Below are positions 1 to 6,003 of a stretch of DNA of 8,984 nucleotides, piece by piece. Origin of the DNA: Dehalococcoidia bacterium (GTDB lineage: Bacteria; Chloroflexota; Dehalococcoidia; SM23-28-2). The translations under genes were made by a program, and so were the position numbers. The stretch covers positions 1-8,984 of the forward strand of contig JALHUG010000021.1 in assembly GCA_022866185.1 (NCBI GenBank). The letters are read 5' to 3'. Positions within the stretch are counted from its first letter, which is position 1. Each line of letters begins with the position of its first letter. The notes under the pieces were generated by a model. That model did not search any database. It was not told the DNA's origin and saw only the letters and a program-made list of their open reading frames with translations.

Positions 1-651
1 GTCGGAATCTCTTTTGGTTTGCCAATCGCCAGCGGTGACCATCGGCTCCAAGGCCAGGGTCATGCCCTTCTCCAGCAGCGGCCCCCGGTCGGGCGGACCG
101 AAGTTGGGCACCTGGGGATCCTCGTGCATACTGCGACCGACGCCGTGGCCCACGTACTCCCGCACGACAGCGAAGCCGTTCCCTTCGGCGTGGGCCTGAA
201 TAGCGGCCGAAATCTGCCCCAGACGAGCGCCAGCCTTCGCTGCCTTGATGCCCTGCCAGAGCGCCTCCTCCGTTACCCGCACGAGGCGCTCGGCCTCGGG
301 GCTTATCATCCCCACGCCCACAGTGATGGCGGCATCGCCCACAAAACCCTTGTGGGTGGCCCCCAGATCGATGCTCACGATGTCGCCCTCCTGAAGGACG
401 CGCCCATCGGGTATGCCATGCACCACCTCGTCGTTCACAGAAACGCAAACGCGCGCCGGATAGCCGTTATAGTGCAGGAAGGTGGGAACCACCTTTCTTT
501 TGGCGAACTCCCGCCGCACGATGTCATCCAGCTTCTTAAGCATCAGCCCCGGCCGAATCTCCTGCCGCAGGATAGCCAAGACCTCCGCCACAGCCCGGCC
601 CGCCTGGCGCATCAGGGCTATCTCCTCGGGCCCCTTCAGTTCGATAGGCAT
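1..651 (-). CDS. map: methionine aminopeptidase type I (3' end outside window)
   Basis: Removes the initiator methionine from nascent proteins in the cytoplasm, a metal-dependent pita-bread-fold peptidase. Reading leftward from ATG at 651 gives 217 codons with no stop before the window edge; family members are about 250 residues, so roughly the last 30 to 35 are missing. Visible active-site residues in the usual order are His78 (in VVHGIPDG), metal ligands Asp95 (SIDLG) and Asp106 (VGDAA), His169 (GHGVGRSMHEDP), His176 and Glu202 (ALEPM). The fifth ligand, a C-terminal Glu, lies beyond the edge. It follows adk by 20 bases. A GGGAGG sequence touches the adk stop codon but sits 15 bases from the ATG, longer than ideal, so coupling to adk translation may matter. 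There is no N-terminal extension, which is typical of class Ia enzymes. Identification is secure; only the 3' end is unseen. Confidence 0.96.
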   Translation of the reverse strand, partial: MPIELKGPEEIALMRQAGRAVAEVLAILRQEIRPGLMLKKLDDIVRREFAKRKVVPTFLHYNGYPARVCVSVNDEVVHGIPDGRVLQEGDIVSIDLGATHKGFVGDAAITVGVGMISPEAERLVRVTEEALWQGIKAAKAGARLGQISAAIQAHAEGNGFAVVREYVGHGVGRSMHEDPQVPNFGPPDRGPLLEKGMTLALEPMVTAGDWQTKRDSD

Positions 652-671
652 AGACTCTCGTGGGATCCTCC

Positions 672-1319
672 CTAGGAGCCTTCCACAGCCGCCAGTAAGC
701 CCTTGGCGACCTCTTCCACCGACTTACCGCCGTCTATCTCCACCAGCTTGCCCTTGGCCCGGTAGTAATCGATGAGGGGCGCCGTCTGCTGGGCATAGAC
801 CTCCAGTCGCCTTCGCACCGTCTCCGGCTTGTCGTCGTCTCGCTGGTACAGCTCGCCGCTGCACTGGTCGCAGCGACCGGCCTGGCGCGGCGGCTGGAAG
901 CGCTCGTGATAGACGCTGCTGCACTGGCGGCAGTTCCAGCGGCCAGAGAGACGGCCCAACAGCTCGTTCTCCGGCACCTGGATGTAGATAACCTTGTCGA
1001 TTGCCTTGCCCTCCTGAGCCAGGGCCTCATCCAGAGCGGTCGCCTGCTCCAGCGTGCGGGGGAAGCCATCCAAGATAGCGCCACGAGCACAATCGCTCTG
1101 GGACAGACGCTCCAGCAGCATGGCGATCGTCAAGCGATCGGGCACCAACTGGCCCCCATCGTAGTAGGGCTTGGCCTGCTTCCCCAGCTCCGTCTCCTGT
1201 CTGATCGCCTCTCTGAACAGTTCCCCTGTCGTGATGTGTACCAAACCAGTCTTTTCGGCCAGAATTGCTGCCTGGGTTCCCTTACCTGCGCCTGGAGCGC
1301 CAAAGAGGATAACGTCCAA
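672..1319 (-). CDS. adk: adenylate kinase with zinc-binding lid
   Basis: Catalyses ATP + AMP to 2 ADP in the cytoplasm. The protein has 215 residues, normal for long-form bacterial enzymes. The P-loop GAPGAGKGT is at residues 7-15, the AMP-binding segment has TTGELFR at 30-36, and DGFPRT is at 84-89. The LID (about 122-160) carries two CxxC pairs, Cys130/Cys133 and Cys150/Cys153, the structural zinc site found in many Gram-positive and thermophilic enzymes and absent from E. coli Adk. The lid closes with RDDDKPETVRRR at 160-171. The start is TTG at 1319, chosen because the P-loop follows at the usual distance and because AGGAGGG lies 10 bases upstream, overlapping the secY stop codon. It sits between secY and map, the standard position at the end of spc-type operons. 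Nothing appears damaged. Confidence 0.97.
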   Translation of the reverse strand: MDVILFGAPGAGKGTQAAILAEKTGLVHITTGELFREAIRQETELGKQAKPYYDGGQLVPDRLTIAMLLERLSQSDCARGAILDGFPRTLEQATALDEALAQEGKAIDKVIYIQVPENELLGRLSGRWNCRQCSSVYHERFQPPRQAGRCDQCSGELYQRDDDKPETVRRRLEVYAQQTAPLIDYYRAKGKLVEIDGGKSVEEVAKGLLAAVEGS

Positions 1320-1329
1320 TGGTCTTTGT

Positions 1330-1336
1330 CCCTCCT
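1330..1336 (-). promoter_or_regulatory. Shine-Dalgarno for adk, overlapping the secY stop
   Basis: The minus strand reads TAGGAGGGA here. TAG is the secY stop (1337-1335) and AGGAGGG is a strong anti-16S match with a 10-base spacer to the TTG start of adk. This supports the non-ATG start and suggests that ribosomes finishing secY can re-initiate on adk. Confidence 0.7.
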
Positions 1337-2699
1337 AGCGGATGAAGCCCTCGTACTGACGCATCAGCAGTTGGGCCTCTAACTGACGCATGGTGTCCAG
1401 CACCACGCCAACCACGATAATCAACCCGGAACTGGTAATGCCCAGGGATAATCCCCCGCCGCGGCCTAGACTAAGGGATTGGTTCCCCGTGAGGGCAGAG
1501 GCAACGTAGGGTATCACCGCAACAAAGCCGAGAAAGAGAGCGCCAGCCCAGGTGATGCGAATGAGCACCCGCGTGATGTACTCCGCCGTAGAGCGCCCCG
1601 GCCGGATTCCGGGAATGAAGCCCCCCTGCCGCTGCAGGTTCTCCGCCAGGTTCTGCTGCTGGAAGATAACCATCGTGTAGAAGAAGGCAAAGATCACCAC
1701 CAGAATAAAAAGAAAGACCCAATAGCCCCAGTTTGAGGGGTCGAAGACACCATGAATCTTGCCCGCCAGGTTGGCTACCCAGGCGGTGTTCGATGTCTCG
1801 AGCATGCTGGCAGCGTAGGGCGGGAAGATGACGATGGAAAAGGCGAAGATGAGGGGGATCATCCCTGCCGAGTTCACCCGCAGGGGGATGTGGGTCTGGC
1901 CCGACTGGCGGTACATCCGCCCGCCTCGGAACAGGCTGCGGGAGTACTGAACCGGGATGCGCCTCTGTGCTTCCTGGAAGAAGACGATGACCGCCAGGAT
2001 GAAGATGATGAACACAACCAGCATCACAATGCCCGTCATGGCGGTCGAGACATAGACCTCGGTCCAGAGCATCCGCGGTATGTTGGCGACGATGCCAGCG
2101 AAGATAAGGACCGATATGCCGTTGCCTATCCCATTCTCGCTGATCAGCTCGCCTATCCAGACCAGGAACATGCTGCCGGCGGTCAGGGTGGTGATCATGG
2201 AAAGGGTGGGCAGCAGAGCGTCGCCGGTAAGGCCGATCTTCGTCGCTTCCCCGAAACCACCCTGATTGCTGATAAGAACGAGCTGGCCGTAGCCTTGGAC
2301 AATGCACATGGGTATTGTCAGCCAGTGGGTGTAGATCTGGATCTGGCGACGGCCCTGCTCCCCTTCCTTGGTCAAAGCCTGAAGCTGGGGCACCATGGGA
2401 ACGAGTAGCTGCATGACGATGGAGGCGGTCACGTAGGGGTAAACGCCCAGGGCAGCGATGCTCATGTTCCGCAGGGCACCCCCACTGAAGATGTTCAGAA
2501 AGCCGAGGACGGCATTCTTCTCGAAAATATCCGACAAGGCAGCTGTGTCGACGCCTGGGACCGGCATGTTGGCCGTAAAGCGGAACACCACCAGCAATGC
2601 CAGGGTGAATACGATCTTCCGGCGGACTTCCGCCTGCTGGAAGGCGTCGATGACGGCCTGGAGAAGCCGCGGCCTAGCGACGGTGGGCGCTCGTGACAC
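1335..2699 (-). CDS. secY: preprotein translocase channel subunit SecY
   Basis: Forms the protein-conducting channel of the Sec translocon in the cytoplasmic membrane, with SecE and SecG and driven by SecA or the ribosome. The protein has 454 residues with about ten hydrophobic membrane segments, near residues 28-44, 77-99, 123-143, 165-185, 193-207, 220-241, 275-296, 324-347, 377-400 and 415-434. Family landmarks are PVPGVD at 46-51 followed by the plug region, GIGNGIS at 191-197, QRRIPVQY at 245-252, LRVNSAGMIP at 273-282, the cytoplasmic loop QRQGGFIPGIRPG at 357-369, and a C-terminal DTMRQLEAQL helix. The start is GTG at 2699, because a strong GGAGG lies 6 bases upstream and no later in-frame start precedes the conserved amphipathic N-terminus. 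This start makes secY overlap rplO by 26 bases. The stop TAG is fused to the adk ribosome-binding site. Confidence 0.98.
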   Translation of the reverse strand: MSRAPTVARPRLLQAVIDAFQQAEVRRKIVFTLALLVVFRFTANMPVPGVDTAALSDIFEKNAVLGFLNIFSGGALRNMSIAALGVYPYVTASIVMQLLVPMVPQLQALTKEGEQGRRQIQIYTHWLTIPMCIVQGYGQLVLISNQGGFGEATKIGLTGDALLPTLSMITTLTAGSMFLVWIGELISENGIGNGISVLIFAGIVANIPRMLWTEVYVSTAMTGIVMLVVFIIFILAVIVFFQEAQRRIPVQYSRSLFRGGRMYRQSGQTHIPLRVNSAGMIPLIFAFSIVIFPPYAASMLETSNTAWVANLAGKIHGVFDPSNWGYWVFLFILVVIFAFFYTMVIFQQQNLAENLQRQGGFIPGIRPGRSTAEYITRVLIRITWAGALFLGFVAVIPYVASALTGNQSLSLGRGGGLSLGITSSGLIIVVGVVLDTMRQLEAQLLMRQYEGFIR

Positions 2700-3144
2700 G
2701 AGCTACCTCCTCGATGCTTCCTCCGGCCGCCTCGATCTTCTCTTTGGCCATCGCCGAGAACCCGTGGGCCCGTACGGTCAGGGCCTTGGTTATCTCGCCC
2801 TCGCCCAGAACCTTCACCGGCTGCCTCAAATTCTTGATGATTCCCACCTCGCGCAGGAGTTGAGGCGTTACCTCTGTGCCCGCCTCAAAGCGCTCCAACT
2901 GCTTCACGTTCACAGGCGCATACTCCACCCGGAAGATGTTGGTGAAACCCCGCAATCGGGGCAGACGCTTGACGAGAGGCGTCTGGCCACCCTCGAAGCC
3001 CAGGCGAATCCCGGCGCCGGAGCGCGCCTTCTGTCCCTTCGAGCCGCGCCCCGAATAGGTACCATGGCCGCTGGCATTGCCACGGCCCACTCGCTTTCGC
3101 TTGTGACGCGCACCCTTGGGGGGTCTTAATTCGTGGGTTTGCAT
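2674..3144 (-). CDS. rplO: 50S ribosomal protein L15 (uL15)
   Basis: A late-assembly 23S rRNA-binding protein of the large subunit. The 156 residues show the hallmark Gly/Lys/Arg-rich extended N-terminus (residues 1-50, with the repeated Gly-basic run KRVGRGNASGHGTYSGRGSKG split over 18-38 and GFEGGQTPL at 49-57) and then the globular domain with RGFTN (65-69), VNV (78-80) and the GE-ITKALTV strand near 115-124. It starts at ATG 3144, two bases after the rpmD stop, with GAGGTAGG-type purine-rich sequence upstream. The C-terminus reads IEEVARVTSAHRR. The last codons run past the secY start, so the end of rplO and the start of secY share 26 bases in different frames. The tail beyond GGSIEEV is slightly longer than in most relatives I recall. 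The identification is firm. Confidence 0.97.
   Translation of the reverse strand: MQTHELRPPKGARHKRKRVGRGNASGHGTYSGRGSKGQKARSGAGIRLGFEGGQTPLVKRLPRLRGFTNIFRVEYAPVNVKQLERFEAGTEVTPQLLREVGIIKNLRQPVKVLGEGEITKALTVRAHGFSAMAKEKIEAAGGSIEEVARVTSAHRR
2705..2712 (-). promoter_or_regulatory. Shine-Dalgarno for secY inside rplO
   Basis: The minus strand reads GAGGAGGT, a near-perfect anti-16S match, then a 6-base spacer and the GTG start of secY at 2699. It encodes Glu-Glu-Val within the rplO reading frame, so the site is embedded in coding sequence. It fixes the secY start even though the two genes overlap. Confidence 0.75.
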
Positions 3145-3146
3145 CC

Positions 3147-3332
3147 CTACTCGCCTACCTCTTCCACCTCTACCAGATGGCGAACCTTGAGTATCATACC
3201 ACGCACAACTGGCGAATCGCTATGTTGCACCGCTTGGCCCAAGCGGTGCAGCCCCAAAGCGCGGATAGTCCGTCGCTGGTTTGACGCGTAGCCGATGGCG
3301 CTCTTCCGCCAGGTGATCTTAAGCTTGGCCAT
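3147..3332 (-). CDS. rpmD: 50S ribosomal protein L30 (uL30)
   Basis: A small large-subunit protein that contacts 23S rRNA. At 61 residues it has the usual bacterial length. Conserved features are KITWRKSAIG (5-14, the family's KxTLxKSxIG strand), the central RTIRALGLHRLGQAV segment (21-35), and the closing VRGMILKVRHLVEVEEV strand-helix. ATG at 3332 follows the rpsE stop by six bases, with GAGGTG upstream inside the end of rpsE. The stop TAG is only two bases from the rplO start, indicating tight coupling. Some bacterial phyla lack uL30, so its presence is mildly informative for taxonomy. Nothing is odd. Confidence 0.96.
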   Translation of the reverse strand: MAKLKITWRKSAIGYASNQRRTIRALGLHRLGQAVQHSDSPVVRGMILKVRHLVEVEEVGE

Positions 3333-3338
3333 CGCTCA

Positions 3339-3866
3339 CTACACCTCGACGGTAGCCAAGGCATGGCGCTTGGTCACCGTTGTCTCGACATCCCTCATCC
3401 GAGAAAGAGCAAGCATGGTGGCCTTGACCACGTTGACCGCGTTGGCGCTGCCCAGGGACTTGGCCACCACATCCTTAATGCCCGCCATCTGCAGGACCGC
3501 TCGCACGCCCCCGCCAGCTATGAGGCCGGTGCCCGGCGGCGCCGGCTTGATGAACACCTTGGCAGCGCTAAAGCAGGCCTGCACCTCATGGGGGATGGTC
3601 GTGCCCTTCATGGGGGCCCTTATCAGGTTCTTGCGGGCTATGGTGGTGGCCTTACGGATGGCTTCGGGCACCTCCTTGGCCTTGCCTAGGGCTGCCCCTA
3701 CATGACCCTGGCCGTCGCCTACCACCACCACGGCGGTGAAGTGAAAGCGGCGCCCACCCTTGACCAACTTGGCCACGCGGTTAATGAACACCACCTTCTC
3801 GGCCAACTCCAGCTCCAGGTAGTCTATCCTGTCGACAGTGGCTATGTATTTCCTGGGATTAGACAT
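3339..3866 (-). CDS. rpsE: 30S ribosomal protein S5 (uS5)
   Basis: Located at the mRNA entry site of the small subunit; with uS3 and uS4 it takes part in mRNA unwinding and decoding fidelity. The 175 residues comprise an N-terminal double-stranded-RNA-binding-like domain (about 20-85) with VINR/VAKLVKGGRRFHF at 26-43, which includes the loop where spectinomycin-resistance changes map in E. coli, then GDGQGHVGAALGKAKEVPEAI at 50-70 (written from Gly50 on), and a C-terminal domain with PAPPGTGLIAGGGVRAVL at 108-125 and KSLGSANAVNVVKAT at 136-150. The loop looks wild type (KGGR intact). It follows rplR by 12 bases; the ribosome-binding site is only moderate (GGGATGTGAAGAG). The first residues MSNPRKYIATVDRIDYLEL are a short extension typical of many non-proteobacterial S5 proteins. 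Confidence 0.98.
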   Translation of the reverse strand: MSNPRKYIATVDRIDYLELELAEKVVFINRVAKLVKGGRRFHFTAVVVVGDGQGHVGAALGKAKEVPEAIRKATTIARKNLIRAPMKGTTIPHEVQACFSAAKVFIKPAPPGTGLIAGGGVRAVLQMAGIKDVVAKSLGSANAVNVVKATMLALSRMRDVETTVTKRHALATVEV

Positions 3867-3878
3867 CTCTTCACATCC

Positions 3879-4247
3879 CTAGAACACGAGCCCGCCCTGG
3901 CGAGCGGCATCGGCCAGGGCCTTGACGCGACCTTGAAACTTGTAGCCGCCACGGTCGAACACCGCCGTCCCGATCCCCTTCTCCATGGCGCGCTCGGCCA
4001 ATCGCTGGCCTACAAGTTTGGCCACCTCTGTCTTGCGCTTGCCGTTGACCTGCTGACGGATGTCCGGTTCCAGGTCAGAGGCAGCTACCAAGGTGTGGCC
4101 GTCCTGATCATCGATCACCTGAGCATAGATGTGATTGAGGCTGCGAAAGACGCACAAACGTGGCCTCTGGGGGGTGCCCACCACCTTCCGGCGCACCCGC
4201 CGATGGCGACGTACTCGAGCTGCTCGCGCTGTCTTCTTAGCCTTCAT
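3879..4247 (-). CDS. rplR: 50S ribosomal protein L18 (uL18)
   Basis: Binds 5S rRNA together with uL5 and helps dock it in the central protuberance. The 122 residues have the highly basic N-terminus (1-30, including RHRRVRRKV and GTPQRPRLCVFRS at 24-36), the NHIYAQVIDD strand (38-47) and the C-terminal signature IGTAVFDRGGYKFQGRVKALADAAR (split: FDRGGYKFQGRV at 97-108). ATG at 4247 lies two bases downstream of the rplF stop and has no convincing Shine-Dalgarno sequence, so it probably depends on translational coupling to rplF. Length and motifs are normal. Confidence 0.97.
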   Translation of the reverse strand: MKAKKTARAARVRRHRRVRRKVVGTPQRPRLCVFRSLNHIYAQVIDDQDGHTLVAASDLEPDIRQQVNGKRKTEVAKLVGQRLAERAMEKGIGTAVFDRGGYKFQGRVKALADAARQGGLVF

Positions 4248-4249
4248 GA

Positions 4250-4798
4250 CTATCGCTTGGTGGCCTTGCCAGCCTTGCCTGCCTTGTGGCGGACCCTCTC
4301 GCCCTGATAACGGATGCCCTTGCCCTTATAGGGATCGGGCGAGCGCACAGAACGAATATTGGCCGCCACCTGGCCCACCAGTTCTCTGTCTATGCCCTGC
4401 ACCAACACCCGATTGGTGCCCTCCACCGTCAGGATGATCCCAGGCGGCGGCGCCATTTCCACCGGCTGCGAGTAGCCCACCTGGAGCACCAGCTTCTGCC
4501 CCTGCATCTGGGCTCGATAGCCCACACCGTGCAGTTCCAGTGCCTTGCTGAAGCCTTCGTTGACGCCAGTGACCATGTTGGCCAGCAGACTGCGAGTGAG
4601 GCCATGCAGCGAGCGATGCTGGGGCCGGTCGCTGGGCCTGCTGACCAGGAGCTGGCCATCATCCAGACGAATGCCAATGTCATGATGAAACTGGCGGCTG
4701 AGCTCCCCCTTGGGGCCAGTCACGGTGACTCGGTCACCCTCGATCTGCACCTTCACCACTGAGGGAACGGCTATCGGCTGTCGGCCTACGCGAGACAT
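4250..4798 (-). CDS. rplF: 50S ribosomal protein L6 (uL6)
   Basis: Sits near the sarcin-ricin loop and the factor-binding site of the large subunit. Two L6 domains are visible: an N-terminal one with SRVGRQPIAVP and VTGPKGELSR, and a C-terminal one with LHGVGYRAQMQG, LVLQVGYSQPV and the closing signature SPDPYKGKGIRYQGE followed by a Lys/Ala/Gly tail. I start it at ATG 4798 (182 residues, MSRVG) rather than at the in-frame GTG at 4807. AAGGGAG, joined to the rpsH stop, is 8 bases from the ATG but directly abuts the GTG, and MSRVG is the family's usual N-terminus. The stop is two bases from rplR. Confidence 0.97.
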   Translation of the reverse strand: MSRVGRQPIAVPSVVKVQIEGDRVTVTGPKGELSRQFHHDIGIRLDDGQLLVSRPSDRPQHRSLHGLTRSLLANMVTGVNEGFSKALELHGVGYRAQMQGQKLVLQVGYSQPVEMAPPPGIILTVEGTNRVLVQGIDRELVGQVAANIRSVRSPDPYKGKGIRYQGERVRHKAGKAGKATKR

Positions 4799-4806
4799 TG
4801 CCTCCA

Positions 4807-4813
4807 CTCCCTT
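4807..4813 (-). promoter_or_regulatory. Shine-Dalgarno deciding the rplF start
   Basis: The minus strand reads TAAGGGAG, where TAA is the rpsH stop (4814-4812). AAGGGAG followed by an 8-base spacer leads to ATG 4798. The alternative GTG at 4807 would leave no spacer. Confidence 0.65.
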
Positions 4814-5207
4814 ACCACACGTAGCAGAGGACCTCGCCGCCCACTTGCCGGCGCCAGGCCTCCTGTCCGGTCATTACTCCCTGAGGCGTGGAGAGGATGG
4901 CGATGCCCAGGCCGCCGTAGACGCGGGGGATCTCCCGCTTCTGCACATACACCCTCAGGCCGGGCTTGCTTACCCGCCGCAGACCGCTGATTGTGGGCTG
5001 CTTCCTGCCGCTGTAAGCTAGGTCGATGCGCATGGTCCTCTTGACGCCGTCGTGCACTATATCGAAGTTCTTGATAAAGCCCTCTCTCCTGAGCACCGTA
5101 GCGATAGCGATCTTTGTCTTGGAGGCTGGTGCCTGAACAGACTCATGCCCGGCCACCAAGGCATTGCGAATGCGCGTGAGCAAATCGGCAATGGGGTCAG
5201 TCAGCAT
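4812..5207 (-). CDS. rpsH: 30S ribosomal protein S8 (uS8)
   Basis: A primary binder of the 16S central domain (helix 21). In E. coli it also represses spc-operon translation by binding the mRNA near the rplE start; whether that happens here cannot be seen. From ATG 5207 the protein has 131 residues, the usual length. It begins MLTDPIADLLTRIRNA, has the APASKTKIAIA helix and the RREGFI turn, and ends with the C-terminal signature GGLGIAILSTPQGVMT followed by EVLCYVW. An in-frame GTG at 5216 would add three residues, but AGGGAG, fused to the rpsN stop, lies 8 bases before the ATG and overlaps the GTG, so ATG 5207 is preferred. Confidence 0.97.
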   Translation of the reverse strand: MLTDPIADLLTRIRNALVAGHESVQAPASKTKIAIATVLRREGFIKNFDIVHDGVKRTMRIDLAYSGRKQPTISGLRRVSKPGLRVYVQKREIPRVYGGLGIAILSTPQGVMTGQEAWRRQVGGEVLCYVW

Positions 5208-5215
5208 ATGTATCA

Positions 5216-5221
5216 CTCCCT
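5216..5221 (-). promoter_or_regulatory. Shine-Dalgarno deciding the rpsH start
   Basis: The minus strand reads TAGGGAG, with TAG being the rpsN stop (5222-5220). AGGGAG plus an 8-base spacer points to ATG 5207. It has the same layout and spacer length as the rplE and rplF sites. Confidence 0.65.
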
Positions 5222-5408
5222 ACCAACTGGATTTCTTGACCCCGGGCAATTTGCCCTCCAATGCTAGCTGGCGGAAGCATATGCGGCATAGAGCAAACAG
5301 GCGCATGTAGGCCCGCGGGCGCCCGCAGAGCCGACAGCGGTTCTTCTGCCGCACCTTGTACTTCGGTTCCTTGTAGAAGGTCTTATAGTAAAGGGCCTTA
5401 CGGGTCAA
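5220..5408 (-). CDS. rpsN: 30S ribosomal protein S14, zinc-binding type (uS14)
   Basis: A small-subunit head protein needed for late assembly near the A site. The 62-residue length and four cysteines (Cys25-x2-Cys28 and Cys41-x2-Cys44, in NRCRLCGRPRAY and LCRICFR) mark the short zinc-ribbon form, unlike the roughly 100-residue cysteine-free form of E. coli. It ends with the conserved LPGVKKSSW. The start is TTG at 5408, supported by AAGGAGG five bases upstream and by the family-typical N-terminal length (usually MA(K/R)K-; here MTRKALYYK). The gap to rplE upstream is 35 bases, the largest non-coding gap in the window, and holds a hairpin. The stop is fused to the rpsH ribosome-binding site. 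Confidence 0.96.
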   Translation of the reverse strand: MTRKALYYKTFYKEPKYKVRQKNRCRLCGRPRAYMRLFALCRICFRQLALEGKLPGVKKSSW

Positions 5409-5413
5409 CGCTT

Positions 5414-5420
5414 CCTCCTT
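5414..5420 (-). promoter_or_regulatory. Shine-Dalgarno for rpsN (TTG start)
   Basis: The minus strand reads AAGGAGG, then a 5-base spacer and TTG at 5408. This is among the strongest ribosome-binding sites in the window and may offset the weak TTG start and the small distance from the hairpin upstream. Confidence 0.7.
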
Positions 5421-5425
5421 GCCCT

Positions 5426-5443
5426 GCCTGCCGCCAAGCAGGC
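5426..5443 (-). promoter_or_regulatory. GC-rich hairpin between rplE and rpsN
   Basis: The mRNA strand reads GCCTGCTTGGCGGCAGGC directly after the rplE stop. This is a perfect 6-base-pair stem (GCCTGC/GCAGGC) with a 6-base loop, five bases before the rpsN Shine-Dalgarno. There is no U-run after it, so it is not an intrinsic terminator. It could be an RNA-processing site, a translational insulator or a ribosomal-protein binding site, but a chance stem in GC-rich DNA is also possible. The structure is seen; the role is not known. Confidence 0.45.
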
Positions 5444-5989
5444 TCAGCTGCGAGCGAATGGCATGCCCAAGAGCTCCAGCAGCCGCTTGCCTTCCTCATC
5501 GCTCCCAGCGGTGGTTACCACCGTCACCTGAAAGCCGCGAATGCGGTCGATCTTATCGTACTCCACCTCGGGAAAGATCAACTGCTCCTTGATGCCCAGG
5601 CTGTAGTTGCCGCGGCCATCGAAGGAGTAGGGCGAAACCCCCTGAAAGTCGCGAATGCGGGGCAGGGCGGCATTCACCATACGGTCGAACAGCTCGTACA
5701 TGCGGTCGCCCCGCACCGTCACCGTGACGCCGATAGACATCCCCTTCCGTATCTTAAAGGCGGCGATGGACCTCTTGGCATGGGTGATCACCGACCTCTG
5801 GCCGGTGATGGCGGCCACGTCTTCGACCGTCGAGTCCAGAGCCTTCGGGTTCTGGAGGGCCTCTCCCAGGCCCACATTCAACACGATCTTCTCCAAGCGG
5901 GGCGCCTGCATCACGTTTTGGTAGCCGAACTCCTTTACCAGGGCCGGCACCACTTCCTTTCGGTATCTCTCCTTGAGCCTGGATGCCAT
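5444..5989 (-). CDS. rplE: 50S ribosomal protein L5 (uL5)
   Basis: Binds 5S rRNA and, in the central protuberance, touches P-site tRNA and the small-subunit head. From ATG 5989 it is 181 residues long, standard for the family. It begins MASRLKERYRKEVVPAL and shows KIVLNVGLGEA (34-44), TGQRSVITHAKRSIAAFKIR (62-81, split here at the family's TGQ and KSI/F-KIR positions), GVTVTVRGDRMYELFDR (87-103), a P-loop-like RGNYSLGIKEQLIFPEV stretch (126-142) and the ending LLGMPFA. Two further in-frame starts lie at 5995 (ATG) and 5992 (GTG). I choose 5989 because AGGGAG, fused to the rplX stop, then has an 8-base spacer, as in rpsH and rplF, and because the protein then begins at the family norm. Confidence 0.97.
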   Translation of the reverse strand: MASRLKERYRKEVVPALVKEFGYQNVMQAPRLEKIVLNVGLGEALQNPKALDSTVEDVAAITGQRSVITHAKRSIAAFKIRKGMSIGVTVTVRGDRMYELFDRMVNAALPRIRDFQGVSPYSFDGRGNYSLGIKEQLIFPEVEYDKIDRIRGFQVTVVTTAGSDEEGKRLLELLGMPFARS

Positions 5990-5997
5990 CACCATCG

Positions 5998-6003
5998 CTC
6001 CCT
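5998..6003 (-). promoter_or_regulatory. Shine-Dalgarno deciding the rplE start
   Basis: The minus strand reads TAGGGAGCGATGGTGATG. TAG is the rplX stop. AGGGAG is only 2 bases from the first ATG (5995) but 8 from the second (5989), so the second fits ribosome geometry and matches neighbouring genes. Confidence 0.6.

Noticed and set aside
19..675. Plus-strand open frame of 218 codons at the left edge
   Set aside because: The minus strand here encodes methionine aminopeptidase with all expected metal ligands; the plus frame is its shadow.
1752..2408. Plus-strand frame of 218 codons opposite secY
   Set aside because: It is rich in Asp, Glu and His as the complement of hydrophobic membrane-segment codons; secY on the minus strand is unambiguous.
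5426..5443. The rplE-rpsN hairpin as an intrinsic terminator
   Set aside because: No U-run follows the stem; the sequence goes straight into purine-rich Shine-Dalgarno bases, and the operon continues.
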